Shown piece after piece: positions 16,388 to 25,464 of a DNA stretch of 56,471 nt. The DNA is taken from positions 1 to 56,471 of the forward strand of contig CALWUW010000030.1 of assembly GCA_944384815.1 (NCBI GenBank). Reading direction: 5' to 3'. Position 1 is the stretch's first letter, and each line of letters opens with the position of its first letter. Below the pieces are notes generated by a model, which did no database searches, was not told where the DNA came from, and worked only from the letters and a program-made list of their open reading frames with translations. This DNA is from an uncultured Clostridia bacterium (GTDB lineage: Bacteria; Bacillota; Clostridia; Oscillospirales; Acutalibacteraceae). Both the position numbers and the translations under genes were made by a program.

Positions 16388-16558
16388 TTATTCCTGAGAA
16401 GGAGCTCCTACAGGGCAGGTCTCGGCGCAAGCGCCGCACTCGGTGCACAGATCAGCGTTGATTACATACTGACCGTCGCCCTCAGAAATAGCCTCTACGG
16501 GGCAGCCTGCTGCGCAGGCACCGCAGGAAATGCAAGCATCGGAAATTACATATGCCAT
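16388..16558 (-). CDS. 2[4Fe-4S] ferredoxin, clostridial type
   Basis: This 56-residue electron carrier begins MAYVISDACISCGACAAGCP. Two Cys motifs, CxxCxxCxxxCP (CISCGACAAGCP and CTECGACAETCP), each bind a cubane cluster, and the short acidic linker EAISEGDGQYVINADL is typical of clostridial low-potential ferredoxins. GGAGGTG lies eight bases before the ATG. A terminator follows, and the gap to ricT (about 145 bp) suggests its own promoter. It would serve as a general donor or acceptor for pyruvate:ferredoxin oxidoreductase, hydrogenase or Rnf. Confidence 0.95.
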   Translation of the reverse strand: MAYVISDACISCGACAAGCPVEAISEGDGQYVINADLCTECGACAETCPVGAPSQE

Positions 16559-16702
16559 GAAAACACACCTCCATATTCCAAACCAAACACATTGGCTTTT
16601 ATGTGTCCTATTTTATCATAAAATTGCAAAAAAGCAAGGTACAGGAAAAAAATTCTTGCCGCTGTCCTCGCAAGGATCCCGCCGGCCTTCTTCTCCTGGT
16701 TT

Positions 16703-17599
16703 TTACTCTTTTTCCAGATCCTTCAGCTGCTCCAATTCTTCCCGGTTGACGCTGATCTTCCCTGAGCGCAGCACTTTTACCTCCTGGACAAAATACGTGC
16801 GGCTCATGGTATCCTGGTCGCTGTCCAGCTTAATCTGCAGCCTTCCGGTCAGCAAATTCACATCCGTTACCACGCCCCGCCCGTCCCGGGTCATCACCAG
16901 AGAGTTCACCGTGGGCGTATTCCGGAGCAGATCCTGGTAAGCCTCCTGCTCATATTTCAGGCAGCACATCAGCCTCCCGCAGGTTCCGGAGATTTTTACC
17001 GGGTTCAGGGAAAGCCCCTGTTCCTTGGCCATTTTAATGGAAACCGGCTGAAACCCGCCTAAAAACGTGGAGCAGCACAAGGGCCGCCCGCAGACGCCCA
17101 GCCCTCCCAGCATTTTGGCCTCATCCCGCACGCCGATCTGCCGAAGCTCGATCCGGGTGCGAAATACGGACGCCAGATCCTTCACCAATTCCCGGAAGTC
17201 CACCCGGCCGTCCGCAGTGAAATAAAAAAGGATCTTAGAGGCGTCAAAGGTATATTCTACGTCCACCAGCTTCATATCCAGCTTGTGGGCCGCAATCTTC
17301 TTATTGCAAATGGCAAAGGCATTTTTCTCTTTCAAAGCGTTCTCCGCCACTTGTGCCAGGTCTTCCGCCGTAGCTGCCCGGATCACCTTTTTCAAAGGCT
17401 GGGAAATACTGGATTCCGGCACGTCCCGTTTTTCCATGGCTACCTCGCCGCATTCCACGCCCCGGGCCGTTTCCACAATTACCTTTTCCCCCAGACGGAA
17501 CGTGGCGTCCTCCGGATCAAAATAATACACCTTGCCTACATTCTTAAACCGAACCCCGATCACCGGAGTGGTCAGAACAACCGTATCCAATTCCGACAT
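16703..17599 (-). CDS. ricT: RicT/YaaT, PSP1-domain regulator
   Basis: This 298-residue PSP1-domain protein is homologous to Bacillus RicT (YaaT), a part of the RicAFT complex that binds Fe-S clusters and promotes RNase Y mRNA processing and sporulation phosphorelay. Landmarks are VIGVRFKNVGKVYYFDP, VETARGVECGEV, and the conserved Cys-rich core GGLGVCGRPLCCSTFL and ISGTCGRLMCCLKYEQ. AAGGAGG precedes the ATG. It lies 39 bp downstream of holB, as in the Bacillus cluster, though the usual partner genes ricA and ricF are not in the window. Confidence 0.95.
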   Translation of the reverse strand: MSELDTVVLTTPVIGVRFKNVGKVYYFDPEDATFRLGEKVIVETARGVECGEVAMEKRDVPESSISQPLKKVIRAATAEDLAQVAENALKEKNAFAICNKKIAAHKLDMKLVDVEYTFDASKILFYFTADGRVDFRELVKDLASVFRTRIELRQIGVRDEAKMLGGLGVCGRPLCCSTFLGGFQPVSIKMAKEQGLSLNPVKISGTCGRLMCCLKYEQEAYQDLLRNTPTVNSLVMTRDGRGVVTDVNLLTGRLQIKLDSDQDTMSRTYFVQEVKVLRSGKISVNREELEQLKDLEKE

Positions 17600-17638
17600 A
17601 CCGTCCTCCTTTATACTGCCGCATTTCCCGGCAAAAAA

Positions 17639-18520
17639 TCATCGCCCTGCGGCGGACCGAAGCCTGGCGCACAGCGTTGTAACCAAAAGCCCGGCGTTGG
17701 CGTTGGCTTCCAGCTCCCGTTTCGCCTTCTCCGCCGCTTCTTCCAGCCGGATCAGCCCGGCTCTTGTCAGCTGGCGGCTCAGCTGTCGGGCCGGCTCTTC
17801 CATGCCGGAAAGGCAGACCGTCCCGCCGCCCCGAAGCACACACGCGTCCCGAAACAAAAGCCCCAAAAGCTCCAAAACCTTTTCCAGCGCTTCCTTATTT
17901 CCGATCAGCGGCGCCGCCCCATACAAAAGCTCCGCTTCTCCAGGAAGGCAAAGCGCTTCCACCATTTTCCGGGCCGTTTCCTCACAAAAAGAGGTAAAGG
18001 ACGGGGCCTGCTGGGGCAGCCGGATGCTTTGCACCCGGGAACACACCGTATCCAGAAGCTGGCTCCCGGAAGGAGCCGTTAAAAGAAAAAACACGCCGGA
18101 AGGGGGTTCCTCCAGAATTTTCAGCAAGGCGTTCTGGGCCTGGGCCGTCATATCCTGCGCCTCTAAAAGCACATACACCTTTCGTTGGGCCTCATTGGGT
18201 CGGATAAAGGCTTCTCCCCGGATTTTGCGGATCTCGTCCACCCGCAGCGCCGGCCCTTTCTCCCCGCCTGCCACATACAGATCCGGATGCCCGCCGGCCT
18301 GCACTTTCCTGCAAGCCCCACACGTTCCGCAAGGAAGAGATTCGCCGGCCTTTCCGAAGGAATCGCATAAAGCGGCCTGGGCCAGCAGCATCCCCAGGCT
18401 GACACGCAGCTCCGGGGACGCACCTTCCAATAAAAGAGCATGCGGAAGCCGGCCGCTTTCGAAAAAGCCTGCCAGCTCCCGTTGATTCTCCATATTCAGT
18501 GATAGGCTGCCAAAATTCAT
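17639..18520 (-). CDS. holB: DNA polymerase III delta' subunit
   Basis: HolB is the delta' subunit of the clamp loader. The 293-residue protein has the AAA+ layout: LPHALLLEGASPELRVSLG in place of a canonical P-loop (delta' does not hydrolyse ATP), the zinc module CGTCGACRKVQAGGHPDL, VDEIRKIRGEAF, NALLKILEEPPSGVFFLLTA (sensor region) and the SRC motif VCSRVQSIRLP. The ATG at 18520 is preferred over a GTG two codons upstream. The leader is an octamer pair TCCCACTG. It lies between darA and ricT on one strand. Confidence 0.9.
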   Translation of the reverse strand: MNFGSLSLNMENQRELAGFFESGRLPHALLLEGASPELRVSLGMLLAQAALCDSFGKAGESLPCGTCGACRKVQAGGHPDLYVAGGEKGPALRVDEIRKIRGEAFIRPNEAQRKVYVLLEAQDMTAQAQNALLKILEEPPSGVFFLLTAPSGSQLLDTVCSRVQSIRLPQQAPSFTSFCEETARKMVEALCLPGEAELLYGAAPLIGNKEALEKVLELLGLLFRDACVLRGGGTVCLSGMEEPARQLSRQLTRAGLIRLEEAAEKAKRELEANANAGLLVTTLCARLRSAAGR

Positions 18521-18662
18521 TCCCACTGTCCCACTGTCCTTCGGCTTCTTTTTAAATTTCCCGCCCGAGCCGGAGGCACGGACCCGCCGGAAGGCTTCCC
18601 TGCATATTTTGTCCGGAAAGGCAAAAACCCATCCTCTTTTATACAGGGATCTTAGGAACCCA

Positions 18663-18986
18663 TCAAACTTTCTCGAAACGATCTACGTTCAGAACAAAGA
18701 TCGTAGCGCCGCCCACCGTGACAGAAACAGGGAAAGAAGTATACATTCCCACATCCATGGAGGTGGTGTTAGGCACCAGCTGGGTTCTGCGGCTGCTCTG
18801 CTTGGAGATCACTTCGATCACCTTATCCACTTTTTCATCCGGAACGCCCACGATAAACGTTGTATTTCCTGCCTTCAAAAAGCCACCGGTGGTGGCCAGC
18901 TTGGTAGCATAAAAGCCATTCTTCGTCAGAGCAGAAGAGACCATATTGCTGTCATCATTGCTTACGATCGCCAAAACCAATTTCAT
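18663..18986 (-). CDS. darA: Cyclic di-AMP receptor DarA (PII-like)
   Basis: This is a 107-residue trimeric PII-like protein that binds c-di-AMP. The sequence shows the family's conserved start MKLVLAIVSNDDSNMVSSAL, the short glycine-rich T-loop TTGGFLKAGNTTFIVGVPDE, KQSSRRTQLVPNTTSMDVG (B-loop region) and the C-terminal VTVGGATIFVLNVDRFEKV. It matches the usual length. GAGGGGG precedes the ATG. Like yaaQ of Bacillus it lies directly upstream of holB and ricT. Its downstream partner in Clostridia is not settled. Confidence 0.95.
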   Translation of the reverse strand: MKLVLAIVSNDDSNMVSSALTKNGFYATKLATTGGFLKAGNTTFIVGVPDEKVDKVIEVISKQSSRRTQLVPNTTSMDVGMYTSFPVSVTVGGATIFVLNVDRFEKV

Positions 18987-19161
18987 AACGGGATCCCCCT
19001 CTTCAGTATAGAATACCGCTTTCCTATATGTATATTTACGTTAATAGAAAGCTTCTGTGGAAATAGTATACCATAAACTGTGTAAAAATGCCATAGGGAA
19101 TCCTTAAATCTTTATAAAATTCGCAAAAATGTCAAAGGATTTCCTTCTGTAAGAGCCTATA

Positions 19162-19193
19162 AAAGCAGCCGCCCCAGTCGGGGCGGCTTTGTT
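19162..19193 (-). terminator. Bidirectional terminator after the LCP gene
   Basis: GCCGCCCC (19168-19175) pairs with GGGGCGGC (19180-19187) around AGTC, with T-rich flanks on both sides. It lies 40 bp past the LCP stop. Confidence 0.85.
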
Positions 19194-19226
19194 TTTTCTG
19201 CCTTAAATATTTTAAAATCGGAAGAA

Positions 19227-20297
19227 TCAGTTCAGAGGCTCATCGATCTCGTAGATAAAGGAAATCAGTTCCTGCCGGCAATCATCCAGATGAGGCACCA
19301 AAACGGAGGATTTCCATCCGCTAATATACACATCGTTTCTGGCGTCGTAATCACCGTCCCCGGGAATGCGGCATTCTTCCAGATCATAATTGAGATATTC
19401 CAGCGCATTTCCCGCAAGCCCCAGAATCTCGCCTTTCTGCAGATTGGTGGTCACCAGATTCAGCGTATTATACAGCACGTTGTGAATGGTCATCAGATCC
19501 GAGGATTTAAACTTATTTACAATGGACGTGATCACGTTTCTCTGCCGCTGGGTCCGTTCAAAATCGTCTCCGATTTTCCGGATCCGGCTGTATTCTCTGG
19601 CCTGGGCACCGTTCAAAAGGTGGGTTCCCTCCGTCAGATTGGGCTCTGCCTCGTAGCAGTAGCGATTGATATAATCCGCTTCGCCCTGGGTCAGGGTGAT
19701 CTCCACGCCGCCCATGGCGTCAATGATCTTTGTGAAGTCGCTGAAAGCCACTGTTGCCCATCGGTCAATATCCACTCCGAAATTGGCCTCCAGCGCTGTG
19801 ATCAAGCCGGAAGGTCCTCCCACGGAGTACGCTGTATTGATACGGTTGGGCTCGGAAAGCCCGGGAATGGTCACATACATATCCCGCATAAACGAGGTCA
19901 TCTTCAGCTTTTTGTGCCGGGTATCCAGAGAAAGCAGGATCATGCTGTCCGTTCGGCCCACATCGTTTTCCTGGTAGTCATCCACGCCCATTATCAAAAT
20001 ATTGACAATGGCATCGTCATGGTGCAGACCGTTCACCAGCTTCACCTCTCCGGACTGGGTCACGCCTCCTTGAGAGGCGCCGGATTCTACGGAAGAATCA
20101 GCAACTGTGCTGGAAAAGAGACCGTTTCCGGAATCATCGTCTTCTACAAAATTGATCCGGCTAAGCATCACTTCTCCGTAAATGCACACGCCGCCGGCAA
20201 AAAGAAACACAATACTCAGCAGAAGAATTCCAATATTCCGAACCAGTATTTTTCTGGGAGTCTTCCTGCGCACTTTCGCTTCCTTATACCGCCCCAT
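19227..20297 (-). CDS. LytR-CpsA-Psr (LCP) family cell wall polymer ligase
   Basis: This 356-residue membrane-anchored enzyme is predicted to transfer undecaprenyl-linked polymers (teichoic acid or capsule) to peptidoglycan outside the cell. It has one N-terminal transmembrane helix (residues about 22-44) and an extracellular LCP domain: VNILIMGVDDYQENDVGRTDS (catalytic Arg-Thr-Asp), TSFMRDMYVTIPG, RINTAYSVGGP, MGGVEITLTQGEADYINR and the Arg-rich REYSRIRKIGDDFERTQRQR. AAGGAG precedes the ATG at 20297. The gene is monocistronic, followed by a terminator. Confidence 0.93.
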   Translation of the reverse strand: MGRYKEAKVRRKTPRKILVRNIGILLLSIVFLFAGGVCIYGEVMLSRINFVEDDDSGNGLFSSTVADSSVESGASQGGVTQSGEVKLVNGLHHDDAIVNILIMGVDDYQENDVGRTDSMILLSLDTRHKKLKMTSFMRDMYVTIPGLSEPNRINTAYSVGGPSGLITALEANFGVDIDRWATVAFSDFTKIIDAMGGVEITLTQGEADYINRYCYEAEPNLTEGTHLLNGAQAREYSRIRKIGDDFERTQRQRNVITSIVNKFKSSDLMTIHNVLYNTLNLVTTNLQKGEILGLAGNALEYLNYDLEECRIPGDGDYDARNDVYISGWKSSVLVPHLDDCRQELISFIYEIDEPLN

Positions 20298-20542
20298 ATT
20301 CAAACTCCTTCCTGAGGAAACACATCTTTCGTGTATCCTTATGCATGCCGTCTTTTTTCATTCATATTTCCCGAAAAAAAGGCGTCGATTTGTTCCTTAA
20401 CCATCCGATACATTTCCAAAAGGGATACGCACCGGAAAATTCCCCGTATTTTGGCGAATTTCGACTGCTATTATAACACACCCATCCTTTGAATAATTAT
20501 CTTTTGGCGAATTAACAAAATTGTTATAATCCTTACAAAGAT

Positions 20543-21145
20543 TTATTTATTTTCCTGAAACAGCCGTTCCTGCTCGTCCACTGTCAGGCTATAGGAAGGA
20601 AGAAATTCTTTTAGAAAGCAATCCGCTTCCGGAAGATTCATCGCCGTCAAAGAATCGCGGATGCTTTCCTCCGCTTTGAGAAAATCCCGGTTTCCCCCTT
20701 TTCGTTCCTCCATGCATTTAATAAGAGCGGAGATCTTGTCCGCCGCTTTCACAAGCTTCATGATCTCCTCACCTCCCTCTTCCCGGAGAAGAGGGGCATA
20801 ATCCTGCCGGAGGTCTTCCGGCAGGCCCTCCAAAAGCCTCTGCCGGGCCGCTTCTTCCACCCGCCCGTATTCTCCCCGGATCGCCGGGCTGAAATACTTC
20901 ACCGGCGTGGGCAGATCCCCAGTGATCACCTCCGGCGCGTCATGGAACAGTGCGAAAAGAGCCGTCTGCTGGGGGGAAACATTTCCCCCGAATCGCCGGT
21001 TTCGCAAAACCGCCAGCGCATGAGCCACCACGGCAGTTTCAAAACTGTGTTCCGAAAGGGTTTCGCTGCGGGTATTCCGCATAAGCCCCCAGCGAAAAAT
21101 ATATTTCATTCGGGAAAGCATGGCAAAAAAAGGAGAAGATCGCAT
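20543..21145 (-). CDS. yfbR: HD-domain 5'-deoxynucleotidase, YfbR family
   Basis: This 200-residue metal-dependent phosphohydrolase removes phosphate from deoxynucleoside 5'-monophosphates. YfbR marks are FRWGLMRNTRSETLSEHSFE (catalytic His of the HD fold), FALFHDAPEVITGDLPTPVK (HD pair plus the family's TGDLPTPVKYF signature) and LVKAADKISALIKCMEE. GGAGG precedes the ATG. It is transcribed away from the YfhO gene. A nucleotide-pool cleaning role is inferred from the family. Confidence 0.92.
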   Translation of the reverse strand: MRSSPFFAMLSRMKYIFRWGLMRNTRSETLSEHSFETAVVAHALAVLRNRRFGGNVSPQQTALFALFHDAPEVITGDLPTPVKYFSPAIRGEYGRVEEAARQRLLEGLPEDLRQDYAPLLREEGGEEIMKLVKAADKISALIKCMEERKGGNRDFLKAEESIRDSLTAMNLPEADCFLKEFLPSYSLTVDEQERLFQENK

Positions 21146-21359
21146 GGTGTTTCCTCCATTTCCAAGCCGCGTTTTCGCAGACGCTGCGGTAAGCGGCCGA
21201 ACTTGTTGTTCTTTGGCTGTTATTGTATCACGTTCCTTTTCTTTTTTCCACAGAAAGCTTTTCCCAGAAAGATGAAATTCGCCTTTCGCTTCCCATCTTT
21301 TCTTTCTTGTTTCTTTTTCAAACTCTTCCTCTTTTTTCCTTTTTCTTTTGTTCCATCTG

Positions 21360-21368
21360 TGCTATACT
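21360..21368 (+). promoter_or_regulatory. Extended -10 promoter element before the YfhO gene
   Basis: TGCTATACT is an extended -10 element (TGnTATACT) with no clear -35. It would give a leader of about 225 nt that includes the heptamer tract at 21494. Apart from these elements, 21146-21595 holds no gene that I can see. Confidence 0.4.
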
Positions 21369-21493
21369 GTTATTGTTTGGATCAGAGAAGCGGGCATGGG
21401 CAAATCCTTTCGCCCTGAATACCCATTGAAAGATTCCCCTCTTCCCTGCCTGCGCCGGGTTTGCCAGCGCTTAACCGCCGATTTTCAAAATTC

Positions 21494-21549
21494 CGTCAAA
21501 CGGTAAATGGTAAATGGTAAACGGCAAACGGCAAACGGCGGACGTTTAA
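21494..21549. repeat. Heptamer tract CGGTAAA/CGGCAAA upstream of YfhO
   Basis: CGTCAAA, CGGTAAA, TGGTAAA, TGGTAAA, CGGCAAA, CGGCAAA, CGGCGGA, CGTTTAA in exact 7-bp phase, 47 bp before the YfhO start. The reverse complement GTTTGCC/GTTTACC is the unit found at 38025-38052, and CCGTTTG at 31582 is the same word. Confidence 0.9.
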
Positions 21550-21595
21550 AAGTAAGCCATGCAAAAAAAGAGACTAAAAAACATGAGGTGACCCT

Positions 21596-24199
21596 ATGAA
21601 CATTCGGTCCTTACGGGAGAAACTGGACGGCAACTGCTATGCGAAAACCTTTTGGATAGGGCTTTTGGCAGCCTTTCTGCTGTTTATTCCCTTTATTCTG
21701 GTGGATCAGGGATTTTTCCTGTTTTACGGGGATTTTAATGTGCAGCAGGTTCCTTTTTACCAGATGTGCCATGACGCCATTTGGTCCGGGGATGTAAAGT
21801 GGAGCTGGACCACGGATCTGGGCGCTAATTTTATCGGTTCCTACACCTTCTATCTTTTGGGAAGTCCCTTCTTTTGGCTGACCCTCCCCTTCCCCAGCCA
21901 GGCGGTGCCGTACCTCATGGGGCCTTTGCTGATGCTGAAATTCGCCTGCGCCGGCCTTACCGGCTGCATTTACCTGCGCCGGTATGTAAAGGATCCTTCT
22001 TCCGCGGTTTTAGGCGGCCTTTTGTATGCTTTTTCCGGTTTTCCCGTATACAATATCTTCTTCAATCATTTCCATGAGGCCATCATCGTTTTCCCCCTGC
22101 TTTTGTGGGGGCTGGATGAATATATGGAAAAGCGCCGCAGGGGCGTTTTTGCCTGCATGGTTTTTCTTTCCTGCTTTGTAAACTATTATTTTTTCACCGG
22201 CCAGGTGATGTTCACTTTGATCTATTTCTTCCTGCGGATGTTCTCCCGGAACTGGGAGCTGAATCTTCGGGATTTTCTGCTTTTGGCCTGTGAAGCGGTG
22301 CTGGGGGTTTTGTGCTCCTGCGTGCTGCTGATCCCCACCGTCCTGGCCGTGCTGCAAAACCCCCGGGTGGACAATGCCCCCCAGGGCTGGAGCGCTCTGC
22401 TCTATGGCTGGAACCAGCGGTATATCCACATTTTGGAGTGTTTCTTCTTCCCGCCGGATATTCCCGCCCGCCCCAATTTCACCCCGGAAAGCGAAGCCAA
22501 ATGGGCTTCTTTGGGCGCCTGGCTGCCTTTATTCAGCATGGCGGGCGTCATCGCCTTCTTAAAGAAAAATCTGGGACACTGGCTGCGCCGTCTGATCCCT
22601 TTGCTGTTTCTTATGGCGCTGGTGCCCATTCTCAATTCCGCCTTCCAGCTGTTTAACGCCAGTTACTATGCCCGCTGGTATTATATGCTGACGCTGATGA
22701 TGTCCGCCGCCACCGTGCTGGCTCTGGAAGATGCCAAAGCCCCCTGGCACAGCTCCATCCGCTGGACCTTGGGCATCACTCTGGGCATTGCCCTTCCCAT
22801 CGGACTGATGTGGAAGAAAAACACCCAGGACGGCAAGACCTGGTATACCTATGGCCTGGAGCAATATCCCACCCGGTTCTGGAGCTATGTGGCCATTGCC
22901 CTTTTAAGCCTTCTGCTGCTGGTGATCGTGCTTCGCTACCGGAAGCAAAACTGGCGCCGCTTCATGCGGTACGCCACCCTTTCCACTCTTTTGATCTCTT
23001 TGCTGTACGGCACGTTTTTTATCGCCTTGGGAAAAACCCAAAGCGACAGCACACGAAACCATCTGATTCCCTACTGCCTGAACGCAGGAGGAAATATTTC
23101 CCTTCCGGATACGGAAAACTGCCGCATCGACGTTTACGACGGTATGGACAACCAGGCCATGTACTGGCAGATCCCCACTATTCAGGCTTTCCACAGCATT
23201 GTCCCCGGTTCCATTATGGAATTTTATCCTACCATCGGGGTCACACGGGATGTGGGTTCCCGGCCCCAAACCGACGTATACGGTCTGCGGGGGCTTACCT
23301 CCTGCCGTTGGCTGTTTGATCCTGTGCGCACCGGCGGATCTTTCGGAGGGGCGGAAAAAAATACCCCTCTGATGCCCGGATGGACCTATTACGACACCCA
23401 AAACGGATTTGATATTTGGGAAAACCAATATTACATCCCTATGGGCTTTTCCTATGACTATTATGTAACGGAAAGCGAATATAACGCCCTTCCGGAGAGC
23501 CAGCGCCACCTTCTTCTGCTGAAAGCCCTGGTTCTTTCCCCCGAGCAGGTGGAGACCTACGGTGCCCTTTTGCAGCACCTGCCCATGAGCCAAACTTCAG
23601 AAAGCACATACAGTGAGAACCTTGTGGCTACCTATACGGAAGAAGCCTATTATCAGGACTGCCTGGACCGCCGCAGCATGGCCTGCACGGATTTCTCCCG
23701 GGATAACGACGGATTCACCGCTTCCTTCACCGGGACTCGGGAACGTCTGGTGTTCTTCAGCGTTCCCTGGGAAGGCGGCTGGAGCGCCACTGTCAACGGG
23801 GAACCTGTGGAAGTGGAAAAAGTGAACGTCGGCTTTATGGCCGTAAAAGTTCCCGCAGGCAGCAGCACCATCCGCTTTTCCTACACCACCCCCGGTCTGG
23901 CGCTGGGCGCCCTTGTAACAGTGCTGAGCGCGGGGCTTCTGGTGCTGTATGTATTCCTGACCCGGAAATGGGATAAAAAAAGAGGTCTCGCCTCTGTTTC
24001 TCCCGCCTCCTCTGTCTCCTCTGTCTCCTCTTCCGGAGCGGCTCCTTTTTCTCCTCTTCCCTCTTCTCAGGAGGCTCCTTCCCCCCAGGAAGACTTCCAG
24101 AGCAGCCAGGAATATCAAAACTTCCAAGACGACCATAACAGCCATAACAGCCATAACAGCCAAAACAGCCATGATTTCCAAGATATACAAAATCCTTAA
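21596..24199 (+). CDS. YfhO family membrane glycosyltransferase-like protein
   Basis: This 867-residue polytopic membrane protein belongs to the YfhO family (GT-C fold). These use polyprenyl-phosphate sugars to decorate lipoteichoic acid or other wall polymers on the outer face. About 12 hydrophobic helices fill residues 20-480. GDFNVQQVPFYQM near residue 47 holds the acidic loop expected for the donor site. Residues about 485-770 form an extracytoplasmic domain, followed by one more helix (about 775-795). The tail is low complexity: Ser/Val, then a period-9 tract giving HNS repeats at 24133-24177. AGGTG precedes the ATG. The GT2 gene directly downstream could supply its lipid-linked sugar. 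Confidence 0.9.
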   Translation: MNIRSLREKLDGNCYAKTFWIGLLAAFLLFIPFILVDQGFFLFYGDFNVQQVPFYQMCHDAIWSGDVKWSWTTDLGANFIGSYTFYLLGSPFFWLTLPFPSQAVPYLMGPLLMLKFACAGLTGCIYLRRYVKDPSSAVLGGLLYAFSGFPVYNIFFNHFHEAIIVFPLLLWGLDEYMEKRRRGVFACMVFLSCFVNYYFFTGQVMFTLIYFFLRMFSRNWELNLRDFLLLACEAVLGVLCSCVLLIPTVLAVLQNPRVDNAPQGWSALLYGWNQRYIHILECFFFPPDIPARPNFTPESEAKWASLGAWLPLFSMAGVIAFLKKNLGHWLRRLIPLLFLMALVPILNSAFQLFNASYYARWYYMLTLMMSAATVLALEDAKAPWHSSIRWTLGITLGIALPIGLMWKKNTQDGKTWYTYGLEQYPTRFWSYVAIALLSLLLLVIVLRYRKQNWRRFMRYATLSTLLISLLYGTFFIALGKTQSDSTRNHLIPYCLNAGGNISLPDTENCRIDVYDGMDNQAMYWQIPTIQAFHSIVPGSIMEFYPTIGVTRDVGSRPQTDVYGLRGLTSCRWLFDPVRTGGSFGGAEKNTPLMPGWTYYDTQNGFDIWENQYYIPMGFSYDYYVTESEYNALPESQRHLLLLKALVLSPEQVETYGALLQHLPMSQTSESTYSENLVATYTEEAYYQDCLDRRSMACTDFSRDNDGFTASFTGTRERLVFFSVPWEGGWSATVNGEPVEVEKVNVGFMAVKVPAGSSTIRFSYTTPGLALGALVTVLSAGLLVLYVFLTRKWDKKRGLASVSPASSVSSVSSSGAAPFSPLPSSQEAPSPQEDFQSSQEYQNFQDDHNSHNSHNSQNSHDFQDIQNP
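24133..24177 (+). repeat. Period-9 coding repeat in the YfhO tail
   Basis: CCATAACAG is repeated in 9-bp phase for five units, encoding HNS triplets. A second short period-9 run (TCTGTCTCC) lies near 24010. The period keeps the reading frame, unlike the 7-8 bp tracts between genes. Confidence 0.85.
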
Positions 24200-24311
24200 A
24201 ACAAAAACAGCCCATAACTGCCTTTACCTGCCCAAACAGCCCATAAAATCCGGCCCGGGAAGTTCCCCCGCCGGCTTTATAGAACGCATTACAGAAAGGA
24301 CGGTCGTCCCT

Positions 24312-25325
24312 ATGGCCGATTTTACATTTCCCCCTGTGGTGTACCTTGTAATTCCCTGCTATAACGAGGAAGCGGTTCTTCCCGAAACCGTCCGGCAGCT
24401 TACCCTGCAAATGGAATCTCTCCAGAAAAATGGCCTGGCTGCCCCTCAAAGTCGGATGCTTCTGGTGGACGACGGCAGCCGGGATCAAACCTGGAAGCTG
24501 ATCTCCGATTTTTGCCGGGAGAACCCCTGGGTCTGCGGCTTAAAGCTGGCCCACAACCGAGGGCACCAGAACGCCCTTCTGGCCGGCCTGATGGAAGCCC
24601 GGCTCCATGCGGACTGCGCCATCAGTCTGGACGCCGATTTGCAGGACGACATCGGTGTGCTTCGGGATTTTCTTCAAAAGTACCGGGAAGGCTGCGATGT
24701 GGTATACGGAGTGCGCAACAGCCGGAAAAAGGATACGTTTTTCAAACGGACTACCGCCCAGGGTTTCTACCGGATGATGAAGCTTCTGGGGGTGGACGTG
24801 GTCTACAACCACGCGGATTACCGGCTGATGAGCCGCCGGGCGCTGGATGCCCTTTCCGAATATAAGGAAGTGAATCTGTTTTTGCGGGGGATCGTTCCCC
24901 TGATCGGATACCGAAGCGACTACGTATTTTATGAGCGCCATGAGCGCTTTGCGGGAGAGTCCAAATACCCTCTGAAAAAAATGCTTTCCTTCGCTTTAGA
25001 CGGCATCACTTCCTTCAGCGTAAAGCCCCTGAAAATCATCTCCAATCTGGGGATCCTCCTTTCCCTGTGCAGTGTTGCCGGGCTTTTGTACGCTCTGATT
25101 TCTCATTTCGTAGGGTATACCGTGGCTGGATGGACCGCCATTGTCTGTTCCATCTGGCTTTTGGGCGGCATCCAGCTGCTTTGCATCGGCGTAGTGGGAG
25201 GATATGTAGGCAAGATCTATACGGAAGTAAAGGCCCGGCCCCGCTTCCGGATCGAAGAGAAGCAAGGCTCCCTTCTGCCCCTTCCTTCTCCGGAACCGCA
25301 AAAGGAATCCGATACTCACCCGTAA
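24312..25325 (+). CDS. GT2 polyprenyl-phosphate glycosyltransferase (GtrB/DPM1-like)
   Basis: This 337-residue enzyme is predicted to move a sugar from a nucleotide donor to undecaprenyl phosphate at the inner membrane face. The GT-A domain shows VVYLVIPCYNEEAVLPETV, MLLVDDGSRDQTW (UDP-sugar Asp), LAHNRGHQNALLAGL, the DxD-type SLDADLQDD and a C-terminal ERHERFAGESKYPLKKML. Two transmembrane helices (residues about 240-305) follow, as in GtrB. The start at 24312 follows AAAGGA. An open extension upstream overlaps the YfhO end and has no site. The gene lies 112 bp after the YfhO gene on the same strand, so they probably act together in polymer glycosylation. Confidence 0.9.
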   Translation: MADFTFPPVVYLVIPCYNEEAVLPETVRQLTLQMESLQKNGLAAPQSRMLLVDDGSRDQTWKLISDFCRENPWVCGLKLAHNRGHQNALLAGLMEARLHADCAISLDADLQDDIGVLRDFLQKYREGCDVVYGVRNSRKKDTFFKRTTAQGFYRMMKLLGVDVVYNHADYRLMSRRALDALSEYKEVNLFLRGIVPLIGYRSDYVFYERHERFAGESKYPLKKMLSFALDGITSFSVKPLKIISNLGILLSLCSVAGLLYALISHFVGYTVAGWTAIVCSIWLLGGIQLLCIGVVGGYVGKIYTEVKARPRFRIEEKQGSLLPLPSPEPQKESDTHP

Positions 25326-25464
25326 GGGAACCTTTTTCCCGTTTTGCATGGACAACCCCAGGAAAACCGTGTATAATGTAGCTTGATCTGTCTTTTGCCG
25401 GAGCAGCATCCGGCGAAAGCGTTATTTTCCGGCCTTTTGGCCTTGATACGGAGAGTGAATCAAA

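Noticed and set aside
22904-23593. 229-codon minus-strand frame inside the YfhO gene
   Set aside because: Antisense shadow of a long membrane protein gene with an internal compositional bias.
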